Origin: Muscardinus avellanarius
Taxonomy: Eukaryota; Chordata; Mammalia; Rodentia; Gliridae
NCBI GenBank assembly: GCA_963383645.1
Contig: OY726560.1
Location: forward strand, 25,150,300 to 25,214,299
DNA: 64,000 nt
Reading direction: 5' to 3'
A program made the position numbers and the translations under genes. The notes under the pieces are model-generated. The model was given only the letters and a program-made list of their open reading frames with translations, was not told where the DNA came from and did no database searches. Shown here piece by piece: positions 35,400-45,833 of this stretch (the stretch's first letter is position 1; every line of letters begins with the position of its first letter).

Positions 35400-37260
35400 T
35401 TTCTTCTTGCTTTTAATATTTTATCAGAATCATAGGATGTTAGTATCTAAATTGAATGCAATTTAGATGCCATTGACATTAACGTGCTTCTTTAAAAATC
35501 ACTGGCAGAGGATAGCACTCGGATTAGTGGATCACTAAATTGAAGTTCTTAGTGTGCAGAACATGACTCCCTCCGAAATTGGATGATAAATTTCGGTGAG
35601 CCGGCTCCTGGCTTCCATCAGATTCTCCCTGGACCTCACCTTCAATCGAATGCTGAGCATCCCTTTTGTAAAGTCTCTGCTAATTCTAAGATTTTATCAT
35701 CTTAAATGCCTTGTTTACATCAAGGTACATCCGTGCCATCCTTCTGCTGTCACTAATTAGAACGGGGACGGGAGAGCTGGATTTGCCTGACCTATGGCAG
35801 ACTGTCCACTTATTTTTTTTTCCAATAGTGCTAGCCATAATTTCTCTGTGTCAGGAGGCATCCGTCTCTTGGAGAGCAGCCGTGCCATGCCTTGCGAGTG
35901 TCTTCTAGCACGGGCTGTCACAGCCAAGCTTACGGCATGCCAGGCAACTGGGCCAATGGTGTCTGTAATAAGCAAGAAATAGAAATTGAGACACTCTTCC
36001 CAAGTGGTGACATTAGGGGAGGGTGAGTAATCATGAGAACCATCCCAGTGGGAGCTGGATAACTATGGTTCAGTTCCAGGCTGGCATAAAACCCAAGGTC
36101 GGAAGTAACAAAAATTCTAGAGACAGGTATGCTTGGTGATGGGAGAATGTGGTGTGCAGATAAAGCTTGAAAGACATTTGCAGTGGTCCACCTGCTTCTG
36201 TGAAATGGGACCGAAGGAAAAGAAGATGGGGAACTACTTAGGGTGTATGATTGGGGTCTACCATCCTGAGATGACACCGAGCATACAGATGCGTGGACTT
36301 GGCCTTATTGACCTTGTTGACAGCTGGGTTGGGGTGGCCTTTGGATTGATGGAAAATGTTACCTATATAAGGAGAGAGGCAGAGATGGGACATGAATATG
36401 GCAGTGTCCTCCTCGTTAGGCTTACCAACATTTTAGCCCACAAATATTTACTGAGTATGAATTAGACGCCAAACATGTGCTAAGTACTCTGCCCAAGGAA
36501 TGGAATAAAGAATACTCCACTCTAAATGAATTAATGTTCTAGCTGGGGAATAAAAATCAAACCAACAGTATCATTAAGTGAAAGAGGGTAGATAACAGGA
36601 CTGGATAATTCTGTTTTCTAATTGATAGATAAAATTATCTGATTTTTGCTTTCAAGTGAAACTGATTCCCTTATTTCCCATGCTCCCAGGGCAGCTGTTA
36701 AAACCTTTCATATTATCCCAAGCATATTTTTGCAAATCTAGATCATTTTCGTTACTTTCTAACTTTATTCTTTCTAGTTAAAATTTCTCTTTTGTGCCTG
36801 GGCTCATTTATAGGCTTCTAGTGCCTTTATTCGTTTTTTTCTAAAATAATTTCTAAGTTCATTAAAAAAACTGGAAAGAAAATACTGTCTTCTTTAGATA
36901 TTTCTACCTTTACTTTCACTTGAAAAAATAAGTGATTATCTTACAAGAGTTGTGTTATTTTTAAGAGTCTTCTATTTATCACTCCTGGGCCCTCTTTCTT
37001 TTAAGAACATCAACCCAGAAAATTATACCCAAGTTTCCTATGGCATTTTGCAAGGCCCCACACTGATTACCATTCACATTTAAGCTCTCAGTTGGAATAC
37101 TCTTATTCTTCTTTGTCCTTATAAGTGCTTTATTTTTTTCTTGATGGTTTTCTTCTGACACCTTAGATAAGCCATTTTATTTTATTTTTATACTTTTATT
37201 ACTGCATTATCTTCTCATATTGTAATGTAGTTCAGAATGTTAGTGATATACACACACATA
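35400..37260. other. Non-coding stretch
   Basis: No gene was recognised. 36440-36600 resembles a common old repeat (TGAATTAATGTTCTAGCTGG), not assigned. Confidence 0.45.
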
Positions 37261-37261
37261 G

Positions 37262-37355
37262 TAGTTGCTGAGTTTTGACACACGCCTGTAATCCCAGTAC
37301 TTGAGAGACCAAGACAAGAGGATCACAGGTTCGATGGCAGCCTCAGCAAGTAGGT
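37262..37355 (+). mobile_element. Partial composite SINE head
   Basis: CACGCCTGTAATCCCAGTAC and CACAGGTTCGATGGCAGCCT are the 7SL/B1-like half. The tail is missing. Confidence 0.75.
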
Positions 37356-38134
37356 AAGCCATTTTGCCAGAAAGAGAACGTGAGATCTAAGATTCTACTT
37401 GTGTTTGTTTCATGGGCTACAGTAGCATGAATTGCTAAGAGATATGGAGGCATAGACTCAATGACCCATCTCAGCTTCTGGTCATCTATATGAATAAATA
37501 TCCACTTCTGGAGGATAGTGTTTTCAAGAACGATGTACATATAAACTCGGCAGTGGAGATGAGAAAAGAGAAATTCAGCACCCTCTGAAATCAGCCTTAG
37601 TAGCGCCAACTTTAGAGATAGAAGAAAAGCAGGCACGCTGGCAGAGTCTATAGCAAGAACTATCTCTGCTCAAGTAAACAGGCTCATTTGAATAATTAGT
37701 AACATATTCTTGTAATTGCTTCCCGAGTGGCCAAGGCATTTGGTTTTCTAAAACAGAATCCGGAAAGCTTGGATATATGCATTTCATGACATATATTTGC
37801 ACACATATTCTCCTTTCCCTGCCTCATCTTTGAACTTCTGTACACAGAAAATCGAACTATTTATTCTCTTTGTCTCTCTGTTTCTGGGATTTGATTTGTA
37901 GCTTCCTCTCATCTCTCCACCAGTCTCCGCATGCCAGTCTCTCCCATGTTGGAGTGCTTAATTACCCTTGTCTTGCAGTTTTTGCTGGTCAGACCTCCAT
38001 CCTTGTGCAACTGTGTGTCTCTTTGACAAAAGCCCTATGATTTCTACAGAGATGGAAGTCACAGAGTGTCCTGTAAGGAATCATTGGAACCTTGTGGGCC
38101 TTGAGGTTTTAAATGACTTCGAACCTTTTGAGGA

Positions 38135-38141
<7 letters not shown>

Positions 38142-38180
<39 letters not shown>
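38142..38180 (+). repeat. (GT)n microsatellite
   Basis: A GT run ending in GCGCGTGTG, not attached to a recognised SINE. Confidence 0.95.
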
Positions 38181-38182
<2 letters not shown>

Positions 38183-38901
38183 TGTGTTGCCCAAAGAGGG
38201 TTTCTTTCTCTAAGGGGTGGGGGAGAATTTCTTCACAAAAGCTCAAAAGACTGGGACATCAAATAACTCTTACAAAACAACATTTTGATGAGTTAAGTGT
38301 AAATGAATCAGAAACATATGGATTGAATTTCCCTTAAAATACACATGGGTTTAAAAATTAAGGGGAAAAGTGCTTGGCAAAATCCTCTTTGGGTTTGGCC
38401 AAGTCTGATTCCTTTGAAAACCAGTTCAACACATGATGCCAATCTCGAAATGCTTCTGGGTTCACACATCTCTGGTTCAAAGTGCTCAATGCTTCAGAAT
38501 CCTGTGTCCCCCTTTGTTCACTCTTGTCATGACTGTGTTCCATCAATAACCCTAATCAGAGTGACATCTAAGAACAGAAAGTACATGTGAGAATCTTCTC
38601 CTATCCAGGAGTGCTAATGACCAAATCTTTGTGGGGGACATTGACGAGGCACACTATGATTAATTTATTTCCCAATCATCTATTGAATATCTGTTACATA
38701 CTAGGCACCTAAGCAACAAAGAGGCATCAATTTCAGTCTCTCTACTTGAAAAACCCATATTTTGTGGGCAAAGCAGACGAATATTATGATAGAAGGCAAT
38801 GAGATAGATGAAAGTCAGATGGGCCAGAGTCCTGGCGGGCCACAGAATTTACTCCAGATGGTTCAGCCAGAGCACTTTACTTCTTAGTGGCGTTCTGATA
38901 A

Positions 38902-39348
38902 TTGCTTTCTATTTCATATGATCCTGAGTTTAATGATGAGGCTACTAATACAGATGAAGATGGGGTTAAGGGAGAATTAAATCAAAAGAATATAGCAACA
39001 GTGAGTACTCTAGGGCTGGACAAACAAGGGGGAGATGGAGTTAACAGTGTCCAGGAAGTTGGAACCATGAAGAGAGGCCACCATCTGAGACTGTGGCCAA
39101 GGATAAATGTAGCTATTGAGAGAGATGTAGCATTTGAGCAGGAAGGGTGGAGGAAAAATCTCACAGAGGAGTTCATGATGGAGTCAGCAGTACTGCGTGG
39201 GGCAGAGAATTGTCTAGAAGCTGGTGGGTGCAAATGGGGAAACACAGGGTCATTGTCAGTATACAGTAAAGAAAAAAATCACTTCTGCTTTCTGGCTGAG
39301 GATGACAATGTAGGAAGTGCTAATGTAGTCATTTTAGCCATACTTTGA
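38902..39348 (+). other. Unassigned 148-codon reading frame upstream of the retrogene
   Basis: A long frame for AT-rich DNA, starting MLSISYDPEFNDEATNTDED. I see no domain, signal peptide or homology. The surrounding text resembles an old interspersed repeat. Probably a chance ORF. Confidence 0.2.
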
Positions 39349-39373
39349 AGACTGAGAATTGTTTTTTTTTCAT

Positions 39374-39580
39374 TGTGTGTGTGTGTGTGTGTGTGTGTTT
39401 CACTGAGGATTGTACCCAGAGGCAGTCTATACCTCTAGCCTTTTTAAAATTTTATATTTTGAAAACAGGATCTCACTAAGTTTCTTGCCAGTGTGCTGAA
39501 GCTGGTCTTGAACCTGTGATTTTCATGTCTCTGCCTCCTGCATACTGGGATTCCAGACATGTACCACCTCCCCTGGCCTG
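39374..39580 (-). mobile_element. Degraded composite SINE with (GT)n tail
   Basis: GT run 39374-39399, then GAGGATTGTACCCAGAGGCA to CAGACATGTACCACCTCCCC. It ends about 35 bp before the RAB12 insertion site. Confidence 0.75.
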
Positions 39581-39614
39581 AGGCAGGATTTTGATAAGAG
39601 AATTTGGAGAGAGT

Positions 39615-39631
39615 AGAAATATCTTAGGTTC
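39615..39631 (+). repeat. Left target-site duplication of the RAB12 retrocopy
   Basis: The sequence AGAAATATCTTAGGTTC lies directly before the GC-rich leader and is repeated exactly after the poly(A) at 41421-41437. A 17-bp duplication is in the usual range for L1 endonuclease-primed insertion. Confidence 0.95.
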
Positions 39632-39655
39632 GGCGGCGGGCGGCGAGCCGCGGGC

Positions 39656-40357
39656 ATGGAGCGGCGGGCGGCCGGGCTGGGCGCGGGCTCCCCGGCGCTG
39701 GCCCAGGCCCGCCGGCGCAAGCAGCCCCCGCGGCCGGCCGACTTCAAGCTGCAGGTCATCATCATCGGCTCCCGCGGCGTGGGCAAGACCAGCCTCATGG
39801 AGCGCTTCACCGACGACACCTTCTGCGAGGCCTGCAAGTCCACCGTGGGTGTTGACTTTAAAATCAAAACCGTAGAGCTAAGAGGAAAGAAAATTAGGTT
39901 GCAGATCTGGGACACGGCGGGTCAGGAGAGATTCAACAGCATTACCTCAGCTTACTACAGAAGTGCCAAGGGGATCATACTGGTGTATGACATCACCAAG
40001 AAGGAGACCTTCGACGACCTGCCAAAATGGATGAAGATGATTGACAAGTACGCCTCGGAGGACGCCGAGCTTCTCCTGGTTGGAAATAAGTTGGACTGTG
40101 AGATGGAGCGAGAGATTACCAGGCAGCAGGGCGAGAAGTTTGCACAGCAGATAACCGGGATGCGGTTCTGCGAAGCAAGTGCCAAGGACAACTTCAACGT
40201 GGACGAGGTGTTCCTGAAGCTCGTCGACGACATCCTGAAGAAGATGCCTCTGGATATTTTAAGGAGCGAGTTGTCCAACAGTATCCTGTCCTTACAACCA
40301 GAACCCGAGATCCCCCCAGAACTGCCGCCTCCAAGGCCGCACGTGCGGTGCTGTTGA
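39656..40357 (+). CDS. RAB12: RAB12-like small GTPase, intact processed retrogene
   Basis: This intronless ORF encodes a 233-residue Rab GTPase that I recognise as RAB12, a regulator of recycling-endosome-to-lysosome traffic. Visible motifs are the P-loop GSRGVGKT (residues 38-45), switch I Thr63 in STVGVDF, WDTAGQE (85-91), NKLD (144-147), SAK (175-177) and the C-terminal Cys-Cys (232-233), the usual site of double geranylgeranylation. Ser95 in RFNSIT corresponds to the LRRK2 phosphosite of human RAB12 (Ser106 by the 11-residue length difference). The family is normally about 243-244 residues, and this copy is shorter at the variable N-terminus. ATG 39656 is chosen because it has a strong context (G at -3 and +4) and the frame upstream runs to TAG at 39614-39616 with no other ATG. 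From memory of human RAB12, differences are few: Thr150 to Met, Asp151 to Glu, Ile185 to Val, Asn204 to Ser and the N-terminus. Lack of introns, poly(A) and TSD make it a retrocopy. Whether it is expressed is unknown. Confidence 0.95.
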   Translation: MERRAAGLGAGSPALAQARRRKQPPRPADFKLQVIIIGSRGVGKTSLMERFTDDTFCEACKSTVGVDFKIKTVELRGKKIRLQIWDTAGQERFNSITSAYYRSAKGIILVYDITKKETFDDLPKWMKMIDKYASEDAELLLVGNKLDCEMEREITRQQGEKFAQQITGMRFCEASAKDNFNVDEVFLKLVDDILKKMPLDILRSELSNSILSLQPEPEIPPELPPPRPHVRCC

Positions 40358-40993
40358 CTCGCCCCTCGGGGAGGAGGTGGCGGCGGCTCCGGAAGGGGCT
40401 CCTACTCTGCACTACAATCAACGACGATTTCCTTTCGCACTTTGTAACCCAGTCAGAGCTATACACTAACTTGTAAATATGCAGATATGCAATCCTGGGT
40501 AAGTTTGGGTTATACGTTACAGATTTCCCTCCAAATTCTCTTCCACTCGTTACCCGTGTCTAGTGTCTACACTGGGAAAGTAGTGCTTCGATATGAAGAA
40601 CGGAGGACGGAAAGGCATCATGTTTCCTAGGTAACAGAATCGTCCTTGTTAGTTGTACTACGAGGACAGAAGACATTGGATAAGAAGAGGGAACATGGTG
40701 CTTTGCTCGCTGTTTGAAAGAAAATTTGTGAGACTAAAGACTTTTTGGGAAAGAAAAAAGCTATGTTAAGTGCTTTTCCTTCATTTACAAGACACCTGCC
40801 CAGCGGCGGCGCCTCTGAAGTACTGGAGCGTCTCTACCACCAGCGGAGGCCCCCTTAGCGGTGTTGAAGATTATTTATCAGCGTTAACGATAGGATGTTC
40901 TAGTTAGATGCTTGGACTTGACGTGGTCCAGAGGCCACAGAATCTCTCGTGGTTTCCTGATAAATGCACCTCATGCTTTTAAGAACAAGATTC

Positions 40994-40999
40994 AATAAA
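40994..40999 (+). promoter_or_regulatory. Internal polyadenylation signal AATAAA in the RAB12 3' UTR
   Basis: A second AATAAA (in TTCAATAAAG) lies about 640 nt after the stop codon. It could give a shorter 3' UTR isoform in the parent gene or the retrocopy. No direct evidence of use is visible here. Confidence 0.5.
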
Positions 41000-41381
41000 G
41001 AAGTGTTTTGAAACTATAGAAGAAGATTTTAAGACAACGCTGCTGTCCTAAACAAATCCTGTTTAAAGGGATTTTAAAGAGATACATTTTACTCTATCAG
41101 AGAACATACGTGTATTTGCCCAAACATTCTGTATCTTTGTAATGATAAAAACTTCTCCCTTTTAAGGCAAAGCCTCCTCCTATCAAGCATAGACTGTGTT
41201 CGGTTTTATTTTTATTTTTTGGTCTGATAATGAACTTGTGGACTCCATCTTTGGTATATCTTTTATTAAACTGCACTGTTTTGTTTAGTCAAGATAAGTA
41301 AGTAAGTATTTGAGTACCTTGGCGTGTCCTGAGTGTTGTGGTAAGAGGCGCATCCTGGTCTTTCTACACTAATGAAGTGCA

Positions 41382-41387
41382 AATAAA
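41382..41387 (+). promoter_or_regulatory. Distal polyadenylation signal AATAAA of the retrocopied mRNA
   Basis: AATAAA ends 20 nt before the A-tract that begins at 41408, the expected spacing. It is therefore the signal used by the source transcript that was retrocopied. Confidence 0.9.
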
Positions 41388-41420
41388 GTTTTGTATTTAT
41401 GAATGACAAAAAAAAAAAAA

Positions 41421-41437
41421 AGAAATATCTTAGGTTC
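41421..41437 (+). repeat. Right target-site duplication of the RAB12 retrocopy
   Basis: This is an exact copy of 39615-39631. Its first A is shared with the end of the poly(A) tract. Removing the insert rejoins the host sequence as ...GAGAGT-AGAAATATCTTAGGTTC-AAGG.... Confidence 0.95.
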
Positions 41438-41887
41438 AAGGTATGACTTAAAGAGACCCCAAAGCACAAAGCATGTCGAGGAAAGGTAACAAGATCATAT
41501 TTACAAAAGGACTGGCTTCAGCAGACTTTGGAACTCTGCAGGGGAGATAGCTGGAATGGAGTCCCAACAGAAATCTGAATGTCATGATAAAGAGATTGAG
41601 CTTTATTCTCTAGAGAAAGTGAAGCCACAGATGATTTTTGAACAAGGGTGTGATAATATCAAAGCTGTGTTTAGGAAAGTTAATCTTTCAGTCTGTGTAA
41701 AACAGACTGAAAAAGAGAGTTAGGGGATTAGGCATCTAGATCTGTTACTTTTTACAGATATAATAGAGACTGAATGATGGTATGAATATATTGAAAAAAT
41801 TAATCTTCTTTTGCCTTATACTTCAGAGAGCTCTTAGAATTTGGCTTAGCAAATAGAAACATTCAATCAATTTTTTATTGTTTTAAA

Positions 41888-41888
<1 letters not shown>

Positions 41889-41931
<43 letters not shown>
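41889..41931 (+). repeat. (ATT)n microsatellite at a SINE tail
   Basis: About 14 ATT units run up to the inverted tail GGGTACTGGGGATTCAATAA. Confidence 0.97.
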
Positions 41932-41932
<1 letters not shown>

Positions 41933-41934
41933 TG

Positions 41935-42115
41935 GGTACTGGGGATTCAATAAAGGGGCATACTTTCTTCGAGCTATACCTGCAACCCTACTTTTTATTT
42001 TGAAAGAAGATCTTGATGAGTTGCTGAGGGCTTCATCAATTTGCTGAGGGTGACTTTGAACCTGTGAGTCTCCTGTTTCAACCTCTAAAGTAGTGGAATT
42101 ACCAGGCTTGAAGAA
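41935..42115 (-). mobile_element. Degraded composite SINE
   Basis: Tail GGTACTGGGGATTCAATAAA, middle GATCTTGATGAGTTGCTGAG. The head is badly eroded. Confidence 0.75.
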
Positions 42116-42119
42116 CACT

Positions 42120-42985
42120 TCTTAACGAGATTACCAAAAAGAGAGACTGTGCTAGGTTAATTTTATGCTTATTCACATCTATTCATACTAATCTACATTT
42201 GGCTAATACTTTGACTTTAGGATGGTTGGCCAATAATTTCCCTTGCCTCCTGAATTTTGAATAAATTCAAAATTGGCATTATGTTTATTATTGACCATTT
42301 GTATTGAGTCTGACTTATTTTTTTCTAGGAGCTTCTCAGGTGTCATAAAATTCCATAGTGATGAGCTTTGGAGACATGTTTGTTCAGTCTATCCTGGACC
42401 TTTAATGGGTTTTTGCAACCCAGACATTGCGTACACATAAGTTCTATGACATTTATTTGTAATTTTCCTATGATAATGTTATTATGTTTACTTTTTCCAT
42501 TCTCTCCTGTAATTCATATTAGTTGCACATTAGACCTCTTTTAAATATTCCAAATATTTTTATGTTTATTTTATAGAAATTTATTTTACTTTATCTGATT
42601 TCTTTGTCCAGTCATTTGATCATTTGTCTATTCCAGAGTCAACACAATACTTTAGAATTACTTGAAATTTCTAGAAACATCAGTGTCTGATAGGAAAACT
42701 CAGCCTCACTTTGCCTCTCCTTAAAATACTCTCATCTCTCTTTGCTCCTCTGACAAGGCTCAACGTGTTAAGGTGGGTGGAAAACCGACTCTAACTTTTT
42801 TAGTGGGCTTTATTTCTTTTTCTTTCTGGTATAGAAATGTGGCTTTTTTCCTTATAATATCATGCATATTTATTTGGGACCTATTTTTTAAATAAAAATT
42901 TGAAATAGATTCTAAAAAATAAAAGATCAATGCCATAGAAGCCTGAGAGAAAGAGTGTCAAAGACAAAGAGAGAAAGAAATTAAG
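42120..42985. other. Non-coding stretch
   Basis: No gene was recognised. AAATAAAAGATCAATGCC at 42917-42934 recurs at 43682-43699. Confidence 0.5.
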
Positions 42986-42987
42986 AG

Positions 42988-42990
<3 letters not shown>

Positions 42991-43028
<38 letters not shown>

Positions 43029-43072
43029 AAGAAGAAGAAGAAGAAGAAGAAGAAGAAGAAGAAGAAGAAGAG
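42991..43072 (+). repeat. (GA)n(GAA)n compound microsatellite
   Basis: GA units at 42991-43024 are followed by GAA units at 43026-43072, an all-purine strand. Confidence 0.97.
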
Positions 43073-43504
43073 AAGAGAGAAGAGAGAAAGAGGAAGAAAA
43101 AGGGTTTGAAGACACAAAAGAGAAAAGTATAACAATTATAAAAATCATAAAATTATTAGGATTAAACATAAAACCTTTGCAGTGATGAAGAAGTATGTAG
43201 ATAGAAGAAATCCTCTGATAGAAGAAATCATTCTAGTTTTATAGTGGAAAAAACTATTCTAATATCTACTATTAGAAAAGTCCTAAATGGAGTATTTCAT
43301 AGAGAATATTGAATAACAGTGTCCTTAATAATTTATTATCATCTAACAAATACATTTTTTGGTGGTAGTGGCTAACATTTTAATGTTAAAAATGTTGTTA
43401 GCAAATAGCTAATGTAATATCTTCTATATCTTCTAATGGTCCAGCTTGGCTGAGCCTCAGAGATGAAAATCCTAAAGGATTTTAAGTAGATATGATTTTT
43501 CTCC

Positions 43505-43745
43505 AACTTAACAGTTGGCAAACTAAGACTCTGGGTCAAAACCACCTACCTGTTTTTATAAATAAAGTTTTAATAGAACACAGCTGCACTGTTTGCCTAC
43601 ACATGGTCTATGGTTGCTTTCCTGCTGCTAATGGCAAGTGTTCAGTAGTTGTAAGAAAGACCACAGAAAGTAGATCCCCCCAAATAAAAGATCAATGCCT
43701 TGGAAGCATTCACATTCTGGCTCTGTCTAAAAAAGTTTGCTGTTT
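43505..43745. mobile_element. hAT-type DNA transposon remnant
   Basis: AGTTGGCAAACTAAGACTCT at one end and AAAAAGTTTGCTGTTTCTTA at the other. TATAAATAAAGTTTTAATAG and GTCTATGGTTGCTTTCCTGC inside follow a common Charlie-like consensus. Confidence 0.65.
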
Positions 43746-43797
43746 CTTACTCTAAATTACCATCCCTTGAAATACTTTGTATTTACTCTAATACATA

Positions 43798-43800
<3 letters not shown>

Positions 43801-43844
<44 letters not shown>
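43801..43844 (+). repeat. (GT)n microsatellite at a SINE tail
   Basis: A pure GT run directly precedes the inverted SINE text TTGAACTCAGAAGCATTTTA. Confidence 0.98.
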
Positions 43845-43845
<1 letters not shown>

Positions 43846-44000
43846 GAACTCAGAAGCATTTTACCTCTGAGGTACACCTCAGCCCTATTTGAAACAGGGT
43901 CTCACTAAGTTGCTAAGGCTGGCCTCGAACCTGTGTTCCTCCTGTATCAGCCTTCTAGGTACTGGGATTACAGGAATGTGCCACTGTACCCGTCTCTACC
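43845..44000 (-). mobile_element. Composite SINE
   Basis: GAACTCAGAAGCATTTTACC, CAGGGTCTCACTAAGTTGCT and GGGATTACAGGAATGTGCCA in inverted order. Confidence 0.85.
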
Positions 44001-44163
44001 TACATTTTTATATCAACCCCTCCCTAAGGTTCAGCCCCTCAGGATCCAGACCAAAGACACCATGTGCACAGTGGTCAAAGTGAGACCCTTTGCCAACATA
44101 GGTTCATACCTTCACTCAGCTTGAGAATTCACTATCATAGGGCTACCAAGGAATTTCATCAGC

Positions 44164-44198
44164 ACAAACAAACAAACAAACAAACAAACAAACAAACA
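44164..44198 (+). repeat. (CAAA)n microsatellite
   Basis: About nine CAAA units. Confidence 0.97.
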
Positions 44199-44554
44199 GT
44201 ACAAAGATACCCTACATTTTTAATGGCAGAGGCCAGTCCTTAGTCTCAGCAGCATCCTATCTCTCTGCCAAGAGGGCAACGACCTTCCTCCTTACTTTCT
44301 GTCCCAAATTAGACACCCATTCCTGGCAGGTTTTCCAGGGCTCTCAGAGAGCAAGCTCCTGAGGTCGCATCTTTCCCCATCTGGACTTGAATCTGGTCAG
44401 CTCTCTGATTTTTGTAACTTTTTTTCCTAAGTGCTGAATTCCTCTCAGCCCCCTGATGTTAAATAGGCTTGGTGAAAAAAAATTTTTTTTTTTTTGGTAA
44501 GGACTGGTTAACTAAACTGTCACAACTCCAAACTGGCAATATATTCCAGTGGAA

Positions 44555-44755
44555 AAAATCACAGAATTTAGGGCCAGAAGTTCTGTTTTTGAGTTCTTAA
44601 CCTTGATGCTTACCAGATGAGTGACCTAGGGCAGGTTGCTTAAACTCTGAGACTCGGTTTTTCTCATCTGCAAAGGGAGGCTACGAATAATACTTGTCAA
44701 CTCCACTTATTAGGATTAGTGTGAGAAACAAATGAGATAAGTGAACACAATTTGT
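44555..44755 (+). mobile_element. MIR
   Basis: ATGAGTGACCTAGGGCAGGT, TTTTTCTCATCTGCAAAGGG and GAGAAACAAATGAGATAAGT follow MIR. Confidence 0.8.
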
Positions 44756-45309
44756 GAACCATAAAATAATTCATGCATGCTCGTCATTATCAATGGCGCT
44801 CCAAGCCTCTTTTGGTGATTCTCCCTAATTTCTGAAAGCATTCTGTTTGTGTTCAAGAGCCAGTCGCCTGATGCAGCCTCCCTTCCAAAGGGCCTCACTA
44901 TGGCTTCTGCATCAGCCATAGTGCACCTGCAGGCCCTATAAGAACCACTGCCCTAGGATCAGAGCATCACAGAGCTGTGGTCTTTCACAGTGAACACCAT
45001 TCTTTAATTTCTTGCCCAACTCTTTTATTTGAGCTCAAAAACAAATTAGAGGCCAGAGTGGAAATGGGGATAGAAGTACAATTGTATTCCCAAATAAATA
45101 CTTTCCATTATCTTTATCTCTCCTACTTCTCTCCTTAGGACTCTAATGTATGCTCCAAATTTTTTCTTCATGAGTTTCTGCCCTTCTCTTATTCATCTTT
45201 TGTAACTCCTCCAACACATAGGAAGAAGAATGTGTAATAAATTAATACCAGTTCAGGACACAGGTTCACTTCTTGAGTAAGTAAATTACTTTGTATTAGA
45301 AGATACATA

Positions 45310-45502
45310 AAGCCAAGCGTGGTGGCGCATGACTGTAATCCCAATGCTTAGGAGGCTGACAGAGGAGGATCACATAGATTCGAAGCCAGCCTAGCTACTT
45401 AGTGAGGCTCTTGGCAACTCAGTGAGACCCTGTTTCCAAATAAAATATAAAATAGTTCTAGGAGTGTAGCACAGAAGTAGAAAGCCCCTGGGTTCCATCC
45501 CC

Positions 45503-45507
<5 letters not shown>
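45310..45507 (+). mobile_element. Composite SINE followed by (CA)n
   Basis: AAGCGTGGTGGCGCATGACT, ATTCGAAGCCAGCCTAGCTA, CAACTCAGTGAGACCCTGTT and TAGGAGTGTAGCACAGAAGT. (CA)n at 45508-45546 replaces the A-tail. Confidence 0.9.

Positions 45508-45546
<39 letters not shown>
45508..45546 (+). repeat. (CA)n microsatellite at a SINE 3' end
   Basis: It starts directly after CCCAGTAA of the SINE. Confidence 0.98.
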
Positions 45547-45549
<3 letters not shown>

Positions 45550-45572
45550 TGATACATAAGATTTTTTTTTGG

Positions 45573-45833
45573 TGTGTGTATTACACTGGGAACTGAACCC
45601 AGGGTCATTCTACCTCCAAGCTACATCCCAGCCCTTTCTTTCTTCCTTTCCATTCTTCCCCTTCCTTCCCTCCCTTCCTTCCACCCTCCCTTCCTTCCTT
45701 TCTTTTTTTGAAACAGGGTCTCACTAGGTTACTGAAATCTCACCGTGTTGCTGAGGCTGTCCAAGACCCTGAAATATTTCTGTCTCAATCTCCCAAGTCC
45801 TAGGATTAAAGGCATGTGCCATTATGCCTGCCT
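45573..45833 (-). mobile_element. Composite SINE with internal (TTCC)n expansion
   Basis: The inverted tail GGGAACTGAACCCAGGGTCA and the body GAAACAGGGTCTCACTAGGT are separated by a CTTCC/TTCC tract (45637-45705), an expansion in the A-rich linker between the two SINE halves. Confidence 0.8.

Larger units (their letters stand above)
39632..41421 (+). mobile_element. RAB12 processed retrocopy (L1-mediated insertion)
   Basis: The whole insert is a copy of a spliced, polyadenylated mRNA. It has a 24-nt GC-rich 5' leader (39632-39655), the ORF, a 3' UTR of about 1.05 kb (40358-41407) and an A-run at 41408-41421. It is flanked by identical 17-bp direct repeats. The perfect TSD, clean A-tail, undamaged ORF and CpG-rich head all point to a recent insertion. 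The leader is short, so the copy may be slightly 5'-truncated relative to the source mRNA. Confidence 0.95.

Noticed and set aside
39591..39875. 94-codon plus-strand ORF beginning in host DNA and entering the RAB12 copy
   Set aside because: It is the wrong frame of the GC-rich RAB12 head; composition (Arg/Ala/Pro/Ser) reflects CpG-rich codons, not a protein.
39955..40278. 107-codon minus-strand ORF
   Set aside because: Antisense shadow of the RAB12 coding sequence.
39632..41421. Parental RAB12 locus
   Set aside because: No introns, terminal poly(A) and perfect TSDs show a processed retrocopy.
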